Shown: positions 16,720 through 26,405, counted from the first letter of the stretch. The stretch: 64,000 nucleotides of DNA from Limnobacter sp. SAORIC-580 (GCF_013004065.1 NZ_CP053084.1:2914001-2978000), one strand, 5' to 3'. Made by a program: numbers and translations. Notes: generated from the letters alone by a model not told the origin.

Positions 16720-18240
16720 ATGAAACAATCCCTTCAGCTTAAAGTCTCGCAAAACCTCACGCTCACGCCGCAGCTGCAGCAGTCCATTCGCTTGCTGCAG
16801 TTGTCTACGCTCGAATTGCAGCAGGAAATTCAGCAGGCGCTGGCTGAAAACCCGCTGCTGGAGTTGGCCGACGAAGAGGCTGCGGAAGGCGAGCGCACTT
16901 TAAGCCTGGACAGCAGCAATGGTGAACTGCATGAGCCGCAAGGCGACAGCTTTGAAGCCGACCCCGACCCCCGCAAAACCAGCGAGCCGGTCAGCGACCA
17001 ACAAGCCGAACAAGACAACCAGAGCGAAGAAATTGTTCAGCGCGAAACCATCGACTCCATTCAAGACAACTGGGAAGGCGATTGGCGCGACAACAGCGGC
17101 GCCGGCGCCGACGGAGATGAAGAAAAACCAGGCCTGCAACTGGCCGCCCCCGACAGCAGCCTGCACCAACACCTGATTGACCAGTTGCGCATGACGCAGG
17201 CCAGTGAACGAGACAAAAACCTGGTGCTGTGGCTGATCGACTACCTCAGCGACGACGGCTACCTGACTGTTGAACTTGAAGACCTGTGGGAAACCCTGCA
17301 GGACGAGCCTGACCTGGAGTTTGAAGAACTTGGCGCAGCCCTGCGCCTGCTGCAAAGTTTTGACCCACCCGGTGTGGGTGCCCGCAATGCAGCGGAATGC
17401 CTGTTATTGCAACTGGCACAACGCAAAGACATCACCTGCCAGCAAAGCCTTTACACACACTGCCAGCACATTATTCGTGATCACTTGGGCTTACTGGCCC
17501 AGCGCGACTTCACCAAGCTGAAAAAAGCGCTGAATGTGGACGAAGACATACTGAAAATCTGTCACCAGATTATTCGCTCACTTGAGCCATTTCCCGGTGC
17601 GCGCTTTCGCCGCATTGACGACGATCACGTTGTGCCCGACGTGATCGTGAAAAAACTCAGTGGTCAGTGGCATGTGCAACTGAACCCGGATGTGATGCCA
17701 AAAATTCGCATCAATGAAATGTATGCCTCCATTTTGCGATCTCACCGCGGCCAAAGCGCCCAACTCAGCGCACAACTGCAAGAGGCCCGCTGGTTGTTAA
17801 AAAACGTTCAGCAGCGATTTGACACTATTTTACGGGTTAGCCAAGCCATCGTAGAACGTCAAATCGGCTACTTCAATCACGGCGAAATCGCAATGCAGCC
17901 CTTGGTTCTGCGGGAAATTGCCGATTTGCTGGGTCTGCATGAATCGACCGTGTCAAGGGTCACCACGCAAAAATATATGTTGACGCCCTATGGGTTGGTT
18001 GAGCTAAAGTATTTCTTCGGAAGCCATGTTTCCACCGACTCAGGTGGTCAGGCTTCCAGCACGGCCATCCGTGCACTCATCAAGCAACTGATTTCTGCGG
18101 AGGACGCCAAGCAGCCGATATCTGACAGCCAAATCGCCGACCTACTCGGTCAACAGGGCATCGTGGTCGCAAGACGCACGGTCGCTAAATACCGGGAATC
18201 ACTGAAAATACCCCCGGTGAACATGCGCAAGTCGCTTTAA
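16720..18240 (+). CDS. rpoN: RNA polymerase sigma-54 factor RpoN
   Basis: A 506-residue sigma-54. Region I is the Gln/Leu-rich N-terminus (QNLTLTPQLQQSIRLLQ), region II an acidic linker (about 55-150), region III the core-binding and HTH part with LGLHESTVSRVT, and the RpoN box ARRTVAKYRE near residue 485 which reads the -24 element. It directs transcription from -24/-12 promoters with AAA+ activators. It follows lptB by 12 bases, the common proteobacterial order, and is followed by hpf. Confidence 0.98.
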   Translation: MKQSLQLKVSQNLTLTPQLQQSIRLLQLSTLELQQEIQQALAENPLLELADEEAAEGERTLSLDSSNGELHEPQGDSFEADPDPRKTSEPVSDQQAEQDNQSEEIVQRETIDSIQDNWEGDWRDNSGAGADGDEEKPGLQLAAPDSSLHQHLIDQLRMTQASERDKNLVLWLIDYLSDDGYLTVELEDLWETLQDEPDLEFEELGAALRLLQSFDPPGVGARNAAECLLLQLAQRKDITCQQSLYTHCQHIIRDHLGLLAQRDFTKLKKALNVDEDILKICHQIIRSLEPFPGARFRRIDDDHVVPDVIVKKLSGQWHVQLNPDVMPKIRINEMYASILRSHRGQSAQLSAQLQEARWLLKNVQQRFDTILRVSQAIVERQIGYFNHGEIAMQPLVLREIADLLGLHESTVSRVTTQKYMLTPYGLVELKYFFGSHVSTDSGGQASSTAIRALIKQLISAEDAKQPISDSQIADLLGQQGIVVARRTVAKYRESLKIPPVNMRKSL

Positions 18241-18281
18241 CTGTTAAAGCTTCCCCCCGCAGCAACGAAAGGAGATACCTT

Positions 18282-18611
18282 ATGAACTTGAACATCAATG
18301 GTCATCATCTGGAAGTTACCCCAGCGATTCGAAACTACGTCATCGAAAAACTGGATCGGGTGAAAAGGCATTTTGATCACGTCATTGATGCATCGGTGAC
18401 CATCTCGGTGGTCAAGCTGGTTCAAAGGGCAGATGTCACACTGCACGTTCGCGGCAAAGACATTCACGCTGAAGCAAGTCATGAAAACCTCTACGCAGCC
18501 ATTGATGCGCTGGCCGACAAACTGGATCGCCAGGTACTGCGTCACAAAGACAAACTAACCAACCACAACCACACCCCCATGAAACACCAGGTGGTCGAAG
18601 AAGCTGAATAA
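18282..18611 (+). CDS. hpf: Ribosome hibernation promoting factor (short HPF / sigma-54 modulation protein)
   Basis: A 109-residue S30AE-family protein (MNLNINGHHLEVTPAI at the start, then DVTLHVRGKDIHAEA) that binds the 30S subunit and inactivates ribosomes in stationary phase. It lacks the long-HPF C-terminal dimerisation domain. A strong AAAGGAG site lies seven bases before the ATG. It is the last gene of the rpoN unit; a terminator follows. Confidence 0.95.
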   Translation: MNLNINGHHLEVTPAIRNYVIEKLDRVKRHFDHVIDASVTISVVKLVQRADVTLHVRGKDIHAEASHENLYAAIDALADKLDRQVLRHKDKLTNHNHTPMKHQVVEEAE

Positions 18612-18636
18612 ACCTCTGTAATTTCAGGGAAAATCA

Positions 18637-18669
18637 AAAGGCGGACTTCCATCCGCCTTTTCTGTTTTT
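18637..18669 (+). terminator. Rho-independent terminator after hpf
   Basis: A perfect 9-bp stem (AAAGGCGGA / TCCGCCTTT) with a six-base loop, followed by a T-rich tract. It separates the rpoN-hpf unit from ptsN, which has a TATAAT at 18676-18681 just after it but no clear -35. Confidence 0.85.
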
Positions 18670-18721
18670 ATGGCGTATAATCGGCCCCACGATTAGAAGC
18701 GGGTCTCAGGAATCAACAGCG

Positions 18722-19192
18722 ATGAACTTGATCGCAAATCTACTTCCACCATCCAACATATTGTTGGACACACAGGTCACCAGCAAAAAGCGCGTGTTTG
18801 AACAAGCCGGTCTGGTCTTTGAAAACAACCAAGGCATCGCAAGATCCAAGGTGTTCGACAGCCTGTTTGCGCGTGAACGTTTGGGCTCCACTGGCTTAGG
18901 CCAGCAAGTGGCCGTACCGCATGGCCGCATCAAGGGCCTGCGCGAACCTATCGCCTCGCTGGTGCGTGTGCAAGACCCAATCCCTTTTGATGCCCCAGAC
19001 GGCCAACCCGTCAAGCTGCTCATGTTTTTGCTGGTGCCAGAAAGCGCAAACCAGCATCATCTGGATATACTGTCAGAACTGGCTCAAATGCTGTCTGACA
19101 AAGATTTCCGTGAGAAACTCATGACAGAATCCGATCCCGGCGCCACTCACCAACTGATCGCCAACTGGGAGCCTTACCAACCCGCGAGTTAA
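18722..19192 (+). CDS. ptsN: PTS IIA-Ntr regulatory protein (PtsN)
   Basis: A 156-residue PTS EIIA type-2 domain protein. The phosphorylated histidine is His67 in VAVPHGRIKG. It is a regulatory phosphocarrier that links nitrogen and carbon state to K+ transport and other processes and does not itself move sugar. It is followed after four bases by hprK and then rapZ, the usual betaproteobacterial arrangement. Confidence 0.95.
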   Translation: MNLIANLLPPSNILLDTQVTSKKRVFEQAGLVFENNQGIARSKVFDSLFARERLGSTGLGQQVAVPHGRIKGLREPIASLVRVQDPIPFDAPDGQPVKLLMFLLVPESANQHHLDILSELAQMLSDKDFREKLMTESDPGATHQLIANWEPYQPAS

Positions 19193-19196
19193 GCCT

Positions 19197-20180
19197 GTGA
19201 AGCAACTGAAAGAACTGATCGAAGCCAACCGCAACAAACTCAAGCTTGACTGGCTGGCCGGTTTAAATGGTGGTGACCGCCACCTGGATCTTCAGTGTTT
19301 TGCTTCCTCTGATCTCGTAGGTCACCTCAACACCATTCACCCGGGTCGCATCCAGGTGTTTGGTCGACAGGAAATCGAATATTTCGCCCGCATCAGCGAC
19401 GAACGCAAAAAACACCAAATCGACAAACTGATTGAAGGCGATCCGCCCGCTGTCATCGTGGCTGAATCATTTCAACCGCACCCACTTTTGAAAGCCGCCT
19501 GCGACGAATCCAACATTCCCCTGCTCGCCACACCCCTGTCGGCCGCCGAAATCATCGACTTTCTGCGCGTGTATATCAACAAATGGCTCGCCCCCACCAC
19601 CATGATGCATGGCGTTTTCATGGATGTGCTGGGCATGGGCGTGCTTATTTGTGGCGAATCAGGTTTGGGCAAAAGCGAACTGGGCCTGGAATTGATTTCA
19701 CGCGGGCATGGCCTGGTGGCTGACGACGTGGTGGAGTTCTCGCGCGTGGCCCCCAACTACATCGAGGGCCGCTGCCCGGAACTGATTCGCAACCTGATGG
19801 AAGTGCGCGGCGTAGGCCTGCTCGACATCAAGGCTATTTTTGGTGAAACGGCCGTACGCCGAAAAATGCGCTTGAAACTGATTGTGCACCTGGTGCGCAA
19901 GGCCTCGCTTGAATTGCACCAGGAACGCCTGGTGACCGAGCAGCAATTCCAGGAAGTGCTGGGCCTGCCCATTCGCAAAGCCATTTTGCCAGTGGCAGCA
20001 GGCCGTAACTTGGCCGTGCTTCTTGAAGCCGCAGTGCGCAACACCATTTTGCAAATGCGGGGCATCAATACACTGGACGAGTTCATGGTGCGTCAACAAA
20101 AGGCCATGCTCAGTGAGCTGGGCGGCATCGACCACCTCCAGGTTGATCCCGACACCGAAACGGACATCGGCCATGATTAA
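19197..20180 (+). CDS. hprK: HPr kinase/phosphorylase (HprK)
   Basis: Phosphorylates and dephosphorylates HPr on Ser46. The 327-residue protein has an N-terminal domain (1-130), a P-loop GESGLGKS at residues 153-160, the family signature EVRGVGLLDIKAIFG, and a C-terminal helix region. In proteobacteria HprK links to PtsN signalling and not to catabolite repression as in Firmicutes. The start is GTG four bases after ptsN. Confidence 0.95.
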   Translation: MKQLKELIEANRNKLKLDWLAGLNGGDRHLDLQCFASSDLVGHLNTIHPGRIQVFGRQEIEYFARISDERKKHQIDKLIEGDPPAVIVAESFQPHPLLKAACDESNIPLLATPLSAAEIIDFLRVYINKWLAPTTMMHGVFMDVLGMGVLICGESGLGKSELGLELISRGHGLVADDVVEFSRVAPNYIEGRCPELIRNLMEVRGVGLLDIKAIFGETAVRRKMRLKLIVHLVRKASLELHQERLVTEQQFQEVLGLPIRKAILPVAAGRNLAVLLEAAVRNTILQMRGINTLDEFMVRQQKAMLSELGGIDHLQVDPDTETDIGHD

Positions 20181-20181
20181 C

Positions 20182-21042
20182 ATGAAGGTGGTATTGGTCA
20201 CCGGCCTCTCAGGCTCGGGTAAATCAGTTGCAATTCGTGCGCTGGAAGACTCCCACTTTTATTGCGTTGACAACTTGCCGCCTTCCTTCATTCCGCAAGT
20301 CATCCAGCGCTTGTCCTCCGAAGGCATCACCCAAATTGCGATTGCGGCCGACGCTCGCACCGGGCGCGACATTGTCGATGTACCCCAAATCGTCCAGGCC
20401 CTGAAAGCCGACGGGACCGATGTGCGCATTCTGTTTCTGGATGCCGACGATGAAACCCTGATCACCCGCTACTCGGAAAGCCGCCGACGTCACCCCATGA
20501 GCGCACGCCTTGGCGAACAGGCCACGGTGCAAGAATGTGTTGATGCGGAACGAGAAGCGCTCGAGCCGCTGAGAAACATTGCAAGCTGTATTGACACCTC
20601 AGCCCTGCAACCCAACGTGCTGCGCAGATGGGTGCTTGAAACTGTGGAAGAAGAATCGGCCAAACTTACCCTGGTGTTTGAAACTTTCGGTTTCAAAAAG
20701 GGCCTGCCTTCAGATGCCGACCTGGTGTTTGATGTGCGCTGCCTAAGCAACCCCTACTACGACAAAAGCCTGCGCCCTCTGACTGGCAAAGACGTGGAGG
20801 TTCAACGCTACATTCAGGCCGACAATCGCAGCGACCCGCTGATTAGCGACATCGAAACCTATTTGAGAAATTGGTTGCCGTCTTATTTGAATGAACAACG
20901 CAGCTATGTGACCGTGGCAATTGGTTGCACGGGTGGCCAGCATCGCTCGGTGTATGTGGCCGAAACGCTGGCAAAGCGTTTTACCAGCGAACCCCTACCT
21001 CAGATCGAGAGTGTTTTGTTGCGGCACCGCAGCCTGGGTTAA
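20182..21042 (+). CDS. rapZ: RNase adapter / nucleotide-binding protein RapZ
   Basis: A 286-residue RapZ (YvcJ) family protein. The P-loop GLSGSGKS lies near the N-terminus, and the C-terminal domain carries VAIGCTGGQHRSVYVAE, the conserved phosphate-binding signature. In enterobacteria RapZ controls glucosamine-6-phosphate synthase via small RNA decay; the role here is unknown. The ATG at 20182 (MKVVLVTG) matches the family; an ATG at 20173 inside the hprK end is the alternative. Its last 48 bases overlap the convergent mutY. Confidence 0.93.
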   Translation: MKVVLVTGLSGSGKSVAIRALEDSHFYCVDNLPPSFIPQVIQRLSSEGITQIAIAADARTGRDIVDVPQIVQALKADGTDVRILFLDADDETLITRYSESRRRHPMSARLGEQATVQECVDAEREALEPLRNIASCIDTSALQPNVLRRWVLETVEEESAKLTLVFETFGFKKGLPSDADLVFDVRCLSNPYYDKSLRPLTGKDVEVQRYIQADNRSDPLISDIETYLRNWLPSYLNEQRSYVTVAIGCTGGQHRSVYVAETLAKRFTSEPLPQIESVLLRHRSLG

Positions 21043-22128
21043 CACCCGCACCTGGCCAAGCAGTTTGTGAACAATTTTGGGCACTGGTTTGTCACCAACC
21101 GAGTGGCAAGCTGCCCATGCGCCGGGCACTTTCAGGCGCAACACCTTGAAATGCATTTTGCGGTGGGTTAATTCATGCACCAACCAAGGCTGACCTTGCA
21201 ACGCGCGCAACTGATGCTCAAGTTCAACACGGTGGGCCTGCAAGCCATAGCGCTCAACCCACACAGCTGCGATTCGGGTTAAGTTGTCAAAATCGTCTGC
21301 AAAACCGCCCTGGCTACCACAGGCCTCAAAAGGTGTAGTCCACAGGCCCTGCCAAACAGCTTTGTCCGTTTGCAGTTCAAGCAGCACTCCACCCCCCTCG
21401 TCTTCCACAATCAAGCTGACGAAATACAATTCGGGTCGAGCCTTTTTAGGCTTTGGTGTAGGCAACAAACCCACCATGCCTTTTCCCAAAGCCACACAAC
21501 TTTGCATCAAGGGGCAGGCCGAGCAGGCTGGGTTGCGCGGTACGCAGCAGGTGGCCCCAAGGTCCATCAAGGCCTGGTTGTACACGCCGGGCTGCTGTGC
21601 TGGCACATTGGCATCCGCAATTTCCCACAGGGTTTTCTTGATGGTGGTTTGCTCGGGGTATCCCTCGATGCCGTAGTACCTGCAAAACACACGTTTCACA
21701 TTGCCGTCCAGAATGGGGGCCGGCACTCCATAAGCCAGTGATGCGATTGCACCTGCAGTGGACTGACCAATGCCGGGCAAACTTTCAAGCTCGCTCACCG
21801 TGCGCGGAAATTGCCCGTCAAAACGGGCCACAACCTGCTTGGCACAGGCGTGCAAATTACGCGCGCGGGTGTAATAACCCAAACCTGCCCACAACTGCAT
21901 CACATCCTGTTCCGGGGCGGCGGCCAAATCAGAAACCGTTGGGTAAGCCTGCAAAAAACGGGTGTAATAGCCCAGCACCGTTGTTACTTGGGTTTGCTGC
22001 AACATCACTTCGCTTAGCCACACCTTGTAGGCATCGCCTGTGTGCTGCCAGGGCAGGCTTTGCCGGCCGTGCCGCTTTTGCCACCGCACGAGCACCTCGC
22101 CAAATGCCTCTCCGGTCAAAGGGCTCAT
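20995..22128 (-). CDS. mutY: Adenine DNA glycosylase MutY
   Basis: Removes A mispaired with 8-oxoguanine. The 377-residue protein has the catalytic Glu in SEVMLQQTQV, the HhH motif LPGIGQSTAGAIAS with catalytic Asp in ILDGNVKRV, and the 4Fe-4S cluster loop C-x6-C-x2-C-x5-C (CCVPRNPACSACPLMQSC). The C-terminal NUDIX-like domain (about 230-345) reads the 8-oxoG. It follows mutM by seven bases, making a GO-repair pair. Confidence 0.96.
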   Translation of the reverse strand: MSPLTGEAFGEVLVRWQKRHGRQSLPWQHTGDAYKVWLSEVMLQQTQVTTVLGYYTRFLQAYPTVSDLAAAPEQDVMQLWAGLGYYTRARNLHACAKQVVARFDGQFPRTVSELESLPGIGQSTAGAIASLAYGVPAPILDGNVKRVFCRYYGIEGYPEQTTIKKTLWEIADANVPAQQPGVYNQALMDLGATCCVPRNPACSACPLMQSCVALGKGMVGLLPTPKPKKARPELYFVSLIVEDEGGGVLLELQTDKAVWQGLWTTPFEACGSQGGFADDFDNLTRIAAVWVERYGLQAHRVELEHQLRALQGQPWLVHELTHRKMHFKVLRLKVPGAWAACHSVGDKPVPKIVHKLLGQVRVLTQAAVPQQNTLDLR

Positions 22129-22135
22129 GGTTGCT

Positions 22136-22954
22136 TCATTCCTGACATTGCGCGCAATAAAACGTGCTGCGCTGGTTCATTACACGGCGTTTCACAGCGC
22201 CCCCACAGCGCTTGCAAGGCTGCCCCTCGCGGCCATACACATCACAATGCAACTGAAAATGTCCCAACTCGCCATCAATGGCTTGAAAATTACGCAGGGT
22301 TGAACCACCCCGCTCAATCGCCTCAGTTAAAACAGCAACCACCGCTGCATGCAAGGCCTGCGTATTTGCCCTACTCAGCCGCCCCGCGGCTTTACCGGGT
22401 CGGATTGCACTGCGAAACAGCGCCTCGCACGCATAAATATTACCCACACCAACTACAGCAAGCCCACTTAACAGCAAGGCCTTGATCGACACTTTTTTGC
22501 CGCGCGTGGCCTTGAAAAACGATTCGGGTGTGAATGCCTCACTGAAAGGCTCAGGCCCCAGTTTTGCAAACCGTATAAAACTGTTTTCCCAACCCGGCGC
22601 TTTTTCGACGTACTCCACACTGCCAAAGCGGCGCGGGTCGTTGTAACGCAGAACCTTCTCCCCAAAATTCCATTCAATGTGATCGTGCTTGTCCCACGGA
22701 GTGCTGGCGCTCACAATTTTCATGGAACCCGACATGCCCAAATGCACCACCAACACTTGCCCACCGAAATCCATCAACATGTATTTCGAGCGGCGCTCCA
22801 CGCCTTGCAATATCTGCTTTACACAACTTTGCACTTGAACCGGCACGGGCCAACGCAAACGGGGTTGCCGCACGGTGCAAGCCAACAGGCGCTGCCCTGT
22901 GAAATGCAGGTCTACGCCTCTTTTGGTGATTTCTACCTCGGGTAATTCAGGCAT
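22136..22954 (-). CDS. mutM: Formamidopyrimidine-DNA glycosylase MutM (Fpg)
   Basis: Excises 8-oxoguanine and formamidopyrimidines and nicks the strand. The 272-residue protein begins PELPEVE with the Pro2/Glu3 catalytic pair, has the LLMD/LVVHLGMSGS core, the H2TH region with GVGNIYACEALF, and a C-terminal zinc finger with CKRCG and CAQCQ. It is divergent from the TPR lipoprotein gene and upstream of mutY. Confidence 0.97.
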   Translation of the reverse strand: MPELPEVEITKRGVDLHFTGQRLLACTVRQPRLRWPVPVQVQSCVKQILQGVERRSKYMLMDFGGQVLVVHLGMSGSMKIVSASTPWDKHDHIEWNFGEKVLRYNDPRRFGSVEYVEKAPGWENSFIRFAKLGPEPFSEAFTPESFFKATRGKKVSIKALLLSGLAVVGVGNIYACEALFRSAIRPGKAAGRLSRANTQALHAAVVAVLTEAIERGGSTLRNFQAIDGELGHFQLHCDVYGREGQPCKRCGGAVKRRVMNQRSTFYCAQCQE

Positions 22955-23033
22955 AAGCTAAAGCGCGCACGCGCATCTGTTAATGTGATAAAAATAAACG
23001 TGGATTCACCAGTTTTTCATTGGGTTCAACAGT

Positions 23034-24812
23034 ATGACTTGTTTTAAATGGACCATCGCAGGCCCGGTATTTTTTCTGGCAGCCAGCCTCACCACAGGCT
23101 GCGCCACCGTGCCGGCTGAACAGGGCGAACCGGCGCAACAGAAAATGTCTGCCGAGCAAAAAGCCTATGAGGCCCGTGTGGCCGACATGGTAAAACAAGA
23201 CCCACTGTTTGCCCTGCTTACCGCTGAAATTGCCAGCCAACGCGGCGACACGTATTCTGCCACGCTGGCATACACCGAGGCGGCAAAACAACAGCGCGAT
23301 CCCGATCTTGCAAAAAGGGCGGTCGAAATCAGCCTGGCTGAAGGCCAATTGGACCTGGCCTTGAGCGCAGCCCAAGTGTGGTCAGAATTGTCACCCGGTG
23401 ACAAACAGGCCAGCCGCTCCATCATGCTGCTGCAACTGGGCACCAACCGGGTCGATCAGGCAATGCCTGCACTCAAGGCTTTCTTGGCCGATGTGCAAAC
23501 CGCCGAGACCGCAAACCCGGGGCTTGGGGGTTCCAGCACCGAGAAAGTTGCGCTGGACATGCTTCAGCGCATTCCCGACAAAAACAAAGCGTACCAAACC
23601 GGTATCGAGCTGTTCGGCAACAATGCCGATGATCTGGAAGCACAAACCTTGCTCGCCCAGCTTGCCAACAATTCCGAGTTGTACCCACAGGCTGTGGGCC
23701 ACATGGAAAACGTATTGCGCAAATCGCCACAAGAACGTTTTTATGTGCTGATGGCTCAGTTCATGGAAAAACGCGACGGCAACCTGGATGCCGCCATGCA
23801 ACTGGTAAACGAGCAGGCGCTACTGCACCCCAACTGGTTTGGTGCGCGCCTTTACCTGGCTCGCAACCACACGCAGCTTGGGCAGTGGGCGCAAGCACGG
23901 CAACGGTTTGCGGAAATGATCGAGCTTCAACCCGACAACATTCCCCTGTATTCCAGCCAGGGCTTTGTACTTACACAGCTCAAAGACTACAAAGCCGCCG
24001 AGCAGCACTTCAAGATTTATCTGGACAAAACCACACCGGCAGAACGCCAGAACGAATCGCTGATACACGCCACGCTGTCTGACATGGCACTTGAACGCAA
24101 AGACTATGTGGCCGCCCTGAAGTGGTTGGACACCACGCCCAATGCAGCCGACAATCTGGATGTACAACTGAAAAAGTCAGCCTTGTTCGAAAAACAGGGC
24201 AATGCATTGTCCGCCAAGCGGGTACTGAATCAATTCAAACCCAAGAATGAAGATGAGTCTGTGCGACTGGCACTGGCGAAATCGCAATTGGCGGAATCGC
24301 AAAAAGCACCTGCTGAAGCCGCCACCGAACTTGAACTGGCCTTACTGAACTTCCCGGACCAACCCGACCTGCTTTACGAGCGTGCCATGGTGGCTGAGCG
24401 GCAAGACGACCTGCCGCGTGTGGAGCAGTTCCTAAAGCGCCTTATTGCAGTTCGCCCTGAAAACCCACACGGCTACAACGCTTTGGGCTACACCTGGGCC
24501 GAGAATAATATTCGGCTGGAAGAAGCTTACGAGTTGATTAAAAAGGCAGTGGAACTGGCTCCCAACGACCCCTTCATTCTCGATTCACTGGGCTGGGTAC
24601 ATTACCGCTTGGGCAAGCTGGACAGTGCTGAAGCAACGTTGCAAAAAGCGTTTGGTCTGCGCCAGGACGAAGAAATCGGTCTGCACCTGCTTGAAGTGTT
24701 GCTCAAGTCCGGAAAAAAAGAAGAAGCACGTCAACTCGGAAACAGCTTGACCGTTCGTTACCCAGACAGCAAAGCATTGAAAAAACTGGTTCAACAGCTT
24801 GAGGGAATTTAA
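23034..24812 (+). CDS. TPR-repeat lipoprotein
   Basis: A 592-residue protein with a lipoprotein signal ending in LTTGC (Cys23), then TPR repeats over nearly the whole length. The best are near the C-terminus: GYNALGYTWAENNIRLEEAYELIKKA and SLGWVHYRLGKLDSAEATLQKA. It is probably an outer-membrane-attached scaffold. The gene sits between mutM and lolB, a conserved betaproteobacterial arrangement. The exact function is not established. Confidence 0.8.
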   Translation: MTCFKWTIAGPVFFLAASLTTGCATVPAEQGEPAQQKMSAEQKAYEARVADMVKQDPLFALLTAEIASQRGDTYSATLAYTEAAKQQRDPDLAKRAVEISLAEGQLDLALSAAQVWSELSPGDKQASRSIMLLQLGTNRVDQAMPALKAFLADVQTAETANPGLGGSSTEKVALDMLQRIPDKNKAYQTGIELFGNNADDLEAQTLLAQLANNSELYPQAVGHMENVLRKSPQERFYVLMAQFMEKRDGNLDAAMQLVNEQALLHPNWFGARLYLARNHTQLGQWAQARQRFAEMIELQPDNIPLYSSQGFVLTQLKDYKAAEQHFKIYLDKTTPAERQNESLIHATLSDMALERKDYVAALKWLDTTPNAADNLDVQLKKSALFEKQGNALSAKRVLNQFKPKNEDESVRLALAKSQLAESQKAPAEAATELELALLNFPDQPDLLYERAMVAERQDDLPRVEQFLKRLIAVRPENPHGYNALGYTWAENNIRLEEAYELIKKAVELAPNDPFILDSLGWVHYRLGKLDSAEATLQKAFGLRQDEEIGLHLLEVLLKSGKKEEARQLGNSLTVRYPDSKALKKLVQQLEGI

Positions 24813-24816
24813 GTTC

Positions 24817-25386
24817 ATGGCTTTATCAACATTGCGCCTGGCCTGTATCGGCTTGATCGGCGCAAGCCTGGCTGCCTGCAGCACTTTGGGTCAAAACCCA
24901 AGCACTGAAGTGGATTGCAAGTCGATCCAGTCAAGCTGCCACTACGGACGTTTTGGGTTGATTTGGAAAGTTGAACAAGCCGACGGGAAAATTGAAGCTG
25001 ATTCTATTTCGGGCACCTATGAATGGCGTTCGGGCCGCACTGGGCCAAGCCAAGCCCCTGAAATTGCCTACCTGGAAGTCAGCTCCACATTGGGCCCTTC
25101 GCTGGGCAGCGCAAAACGCTTGGGTAATTTTTACGAAGTCCGGGCCGCAGATGGCCGGGTGTATCTGGCCAAAGACTGGCAAAGCCTGTTCGATTTGATG
25201 TTTCCGGTTGAACTGCCTGCTGAAGCCTTGGTGCAGTGGATGGAAAACCCGAACCCCAATGAATTACCCACACTGCCCACCAACTGGGCTTGGGAAAACC
25301 AGAATGGCCGATACCGCGTGGTGTTTATTGAGAACAACACGTCAGGCCGTATCGACCTGATTCCGCAAGGCACCCTGGGCAAATAA
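24817..25386 (+). CDS. lolB: Outer-membrane lipoprotein receptor LolB
   Basis: Accepts lipoproteins from LolA and inserts them in the outer membrane. The 189-residue protein has a lipobox SLAAC (Cys21) and a LolB-like beta-barrel containing YGRFGLIWKVEQ, a GTYEWRSG strand, and QSLFDLMFPVELPAEALVQWM. The start chosen is ATG at 24817, four bases after the TPR gene and with GAGGG upstream; six extra codons from a TTG at 24799 are unlikely. The context lolB-ispE supports the call. Confidence 0.9.
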   Translation: MALSTLRLACIGLIGASLAACSTLGQNPSTEVDCKSIQSSCHYGRFGLIWKVEQADGKIEADSISGTYEWRSGRTGPSQAPEIAYLEVSSTLGPSLGSAKRLGNFYEVRAADGRVYLAKDWQSLFDLMFPVELPAEALVQWMENPNPNELPTLPTNWAWENQNGRYRVVFIENNTSGRIDLIPQGTLGK

Positions 25387-25389
25387 AGC

Positions 25390-26307
25390 GTGAACGTTCC
25401 CAGCCCGGCCAAACTCTCGGCCTTTTCCCCTGCAAAAATCAATCTGTTTTTGCACATCACAGGCCGAAGGGCTGATGGTTACCACCTGCTCCAAAGTATT
25501 TTTTGCCCAATCACGCTGGGTGATCAACTATCCGTGTCAGTGCAAACCAATTCAAGCCGTGAATTGGTCATTCAGCGAAGTGGTGACCTTGTTCACATTC
25601 CTGAACAAATTGACCTGACAGTTCGCGCCTGCAAGGCCTTTTATGCCCATGCCAACATTGGAATGGGCTACGCAGTGACCATTCATGTCGACAAGCAAGT
25701 TCCGGAACAGGCGGGTTTGGGTGGCGGCAGCAGCAACGCTGCCACTGTACTGCGCCTGCTGCAACAGCACCACCAAAACCCGATTGAACCTGAACAACTG
25801 GCTGCGATCGGCCTGACGCTTGGGGCTGATGTGCCCTTCTTTCTTCAGGACAGCAGTGCTTTTGTCGAAGGCATTGGCGAGGCAATCACACCAATTCAGG
25901 GCATTTCAGGGCATTTAATTGTCTACAAACCGCCACTTTCTTGCCCCACGCCCAAAATATTTAGCGATCCGCAATTGACACGCAACTCAAGTGACGTCAA
26001 AATAGCGGTCTTCGATTCGGCCCGCCGAATGAATAGTGAGTTGATGGCTTGCCTGCAAGCCAACACACAGAATGCTTTGCAAGCTGTTGTGTCACGCAAC
26101 TACCCGGAATGGGAACAGCAGTTTGGTGTTTTTTCAAACTGTGTTGCAAAGCTCAACCCGCAATTGATTCGAATGTCAGGTTCCGGCTCCGCCATGTTTG
26201 CTTTGTTTGCCAGCCCAAGCCAACTTAGCACCGCAGTGGCAGCAGTCGCCGATGCGCCTGAATTACAGCGTGGGCAGTTGTTTGAATGCAAAATCAAACC
26301 AAGCTGA
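25390..26307 (+). CDS. ispE: 4-diphosphocytidyl-2-C-methyl-D-erythritol kinase (IspE)
   Basis: GHMP kinase of the MEP isoprenoid pathway. The 305-residue product shows SPAKINLFLHITGRRADGYH at the start, the ATP-binding motif GLGGGSSNAA in the middle and the C-terminal GHMP motif MSGSGSAMFAL. The GTG start follows the lolB stop by three bases. The region around 210-225 is somewhat longer than usual. Confidence 0.96.
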   Translation: MNVPSPAKLSAFSPAKINLFLHITGRRADGYHLLQSIFCPITLGDQLSVSVQTNSSRELVIQRSGDLVHIPEQIDLTVRACKAFYAHANIGMGYAVTIHVDKQVPEQAGLGGGSSNAATVLRLLQQHHQNPIEPEQLAAIGLTLGADVPFFLQDSSAFVEGIGEAITPIQGISGHLIVYKPPLSCPTPKIFSDPQLTRNSSDVKIAVFDSARRMNSELMACLQANTQNALQAVVSRNYPEWEQQFGVFSNCVAKLNPQLIRMSGSGSAMFALFASPSQLSTAVAAVADAPELQRGQLFECKIKPS

Positions 26308-26322
26308 ATCGATAAAAGTTTT

Positions 26323-26399
26323 AGGGGAGTCGCCAAGTTGGTTAAGGCACCGGATTTTGATTCCGGCATTCGAAGGTTCGAATCCTTCCTCCTCTGCCA
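26323..26399 (+). tRNA. tRNA-Gln (UUG)
   Basis: The cloverleaf can be drawn by hand: acceptor AGGGGAG / CTCCTCT (one G-U pair), anticodon stem CCGGA / TCCGG around TTTTGAT with anticodon TTG, T arm GAAGG-TTCGAAT-CCTTC, discriminator G and encoded CCA. It lies between ispE and prs, the standard place in betaproteobacteria. It is followed directly by a terminator. Confidence 0.97.
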
Positions 26400-26405
26400 A
26401 AACCA

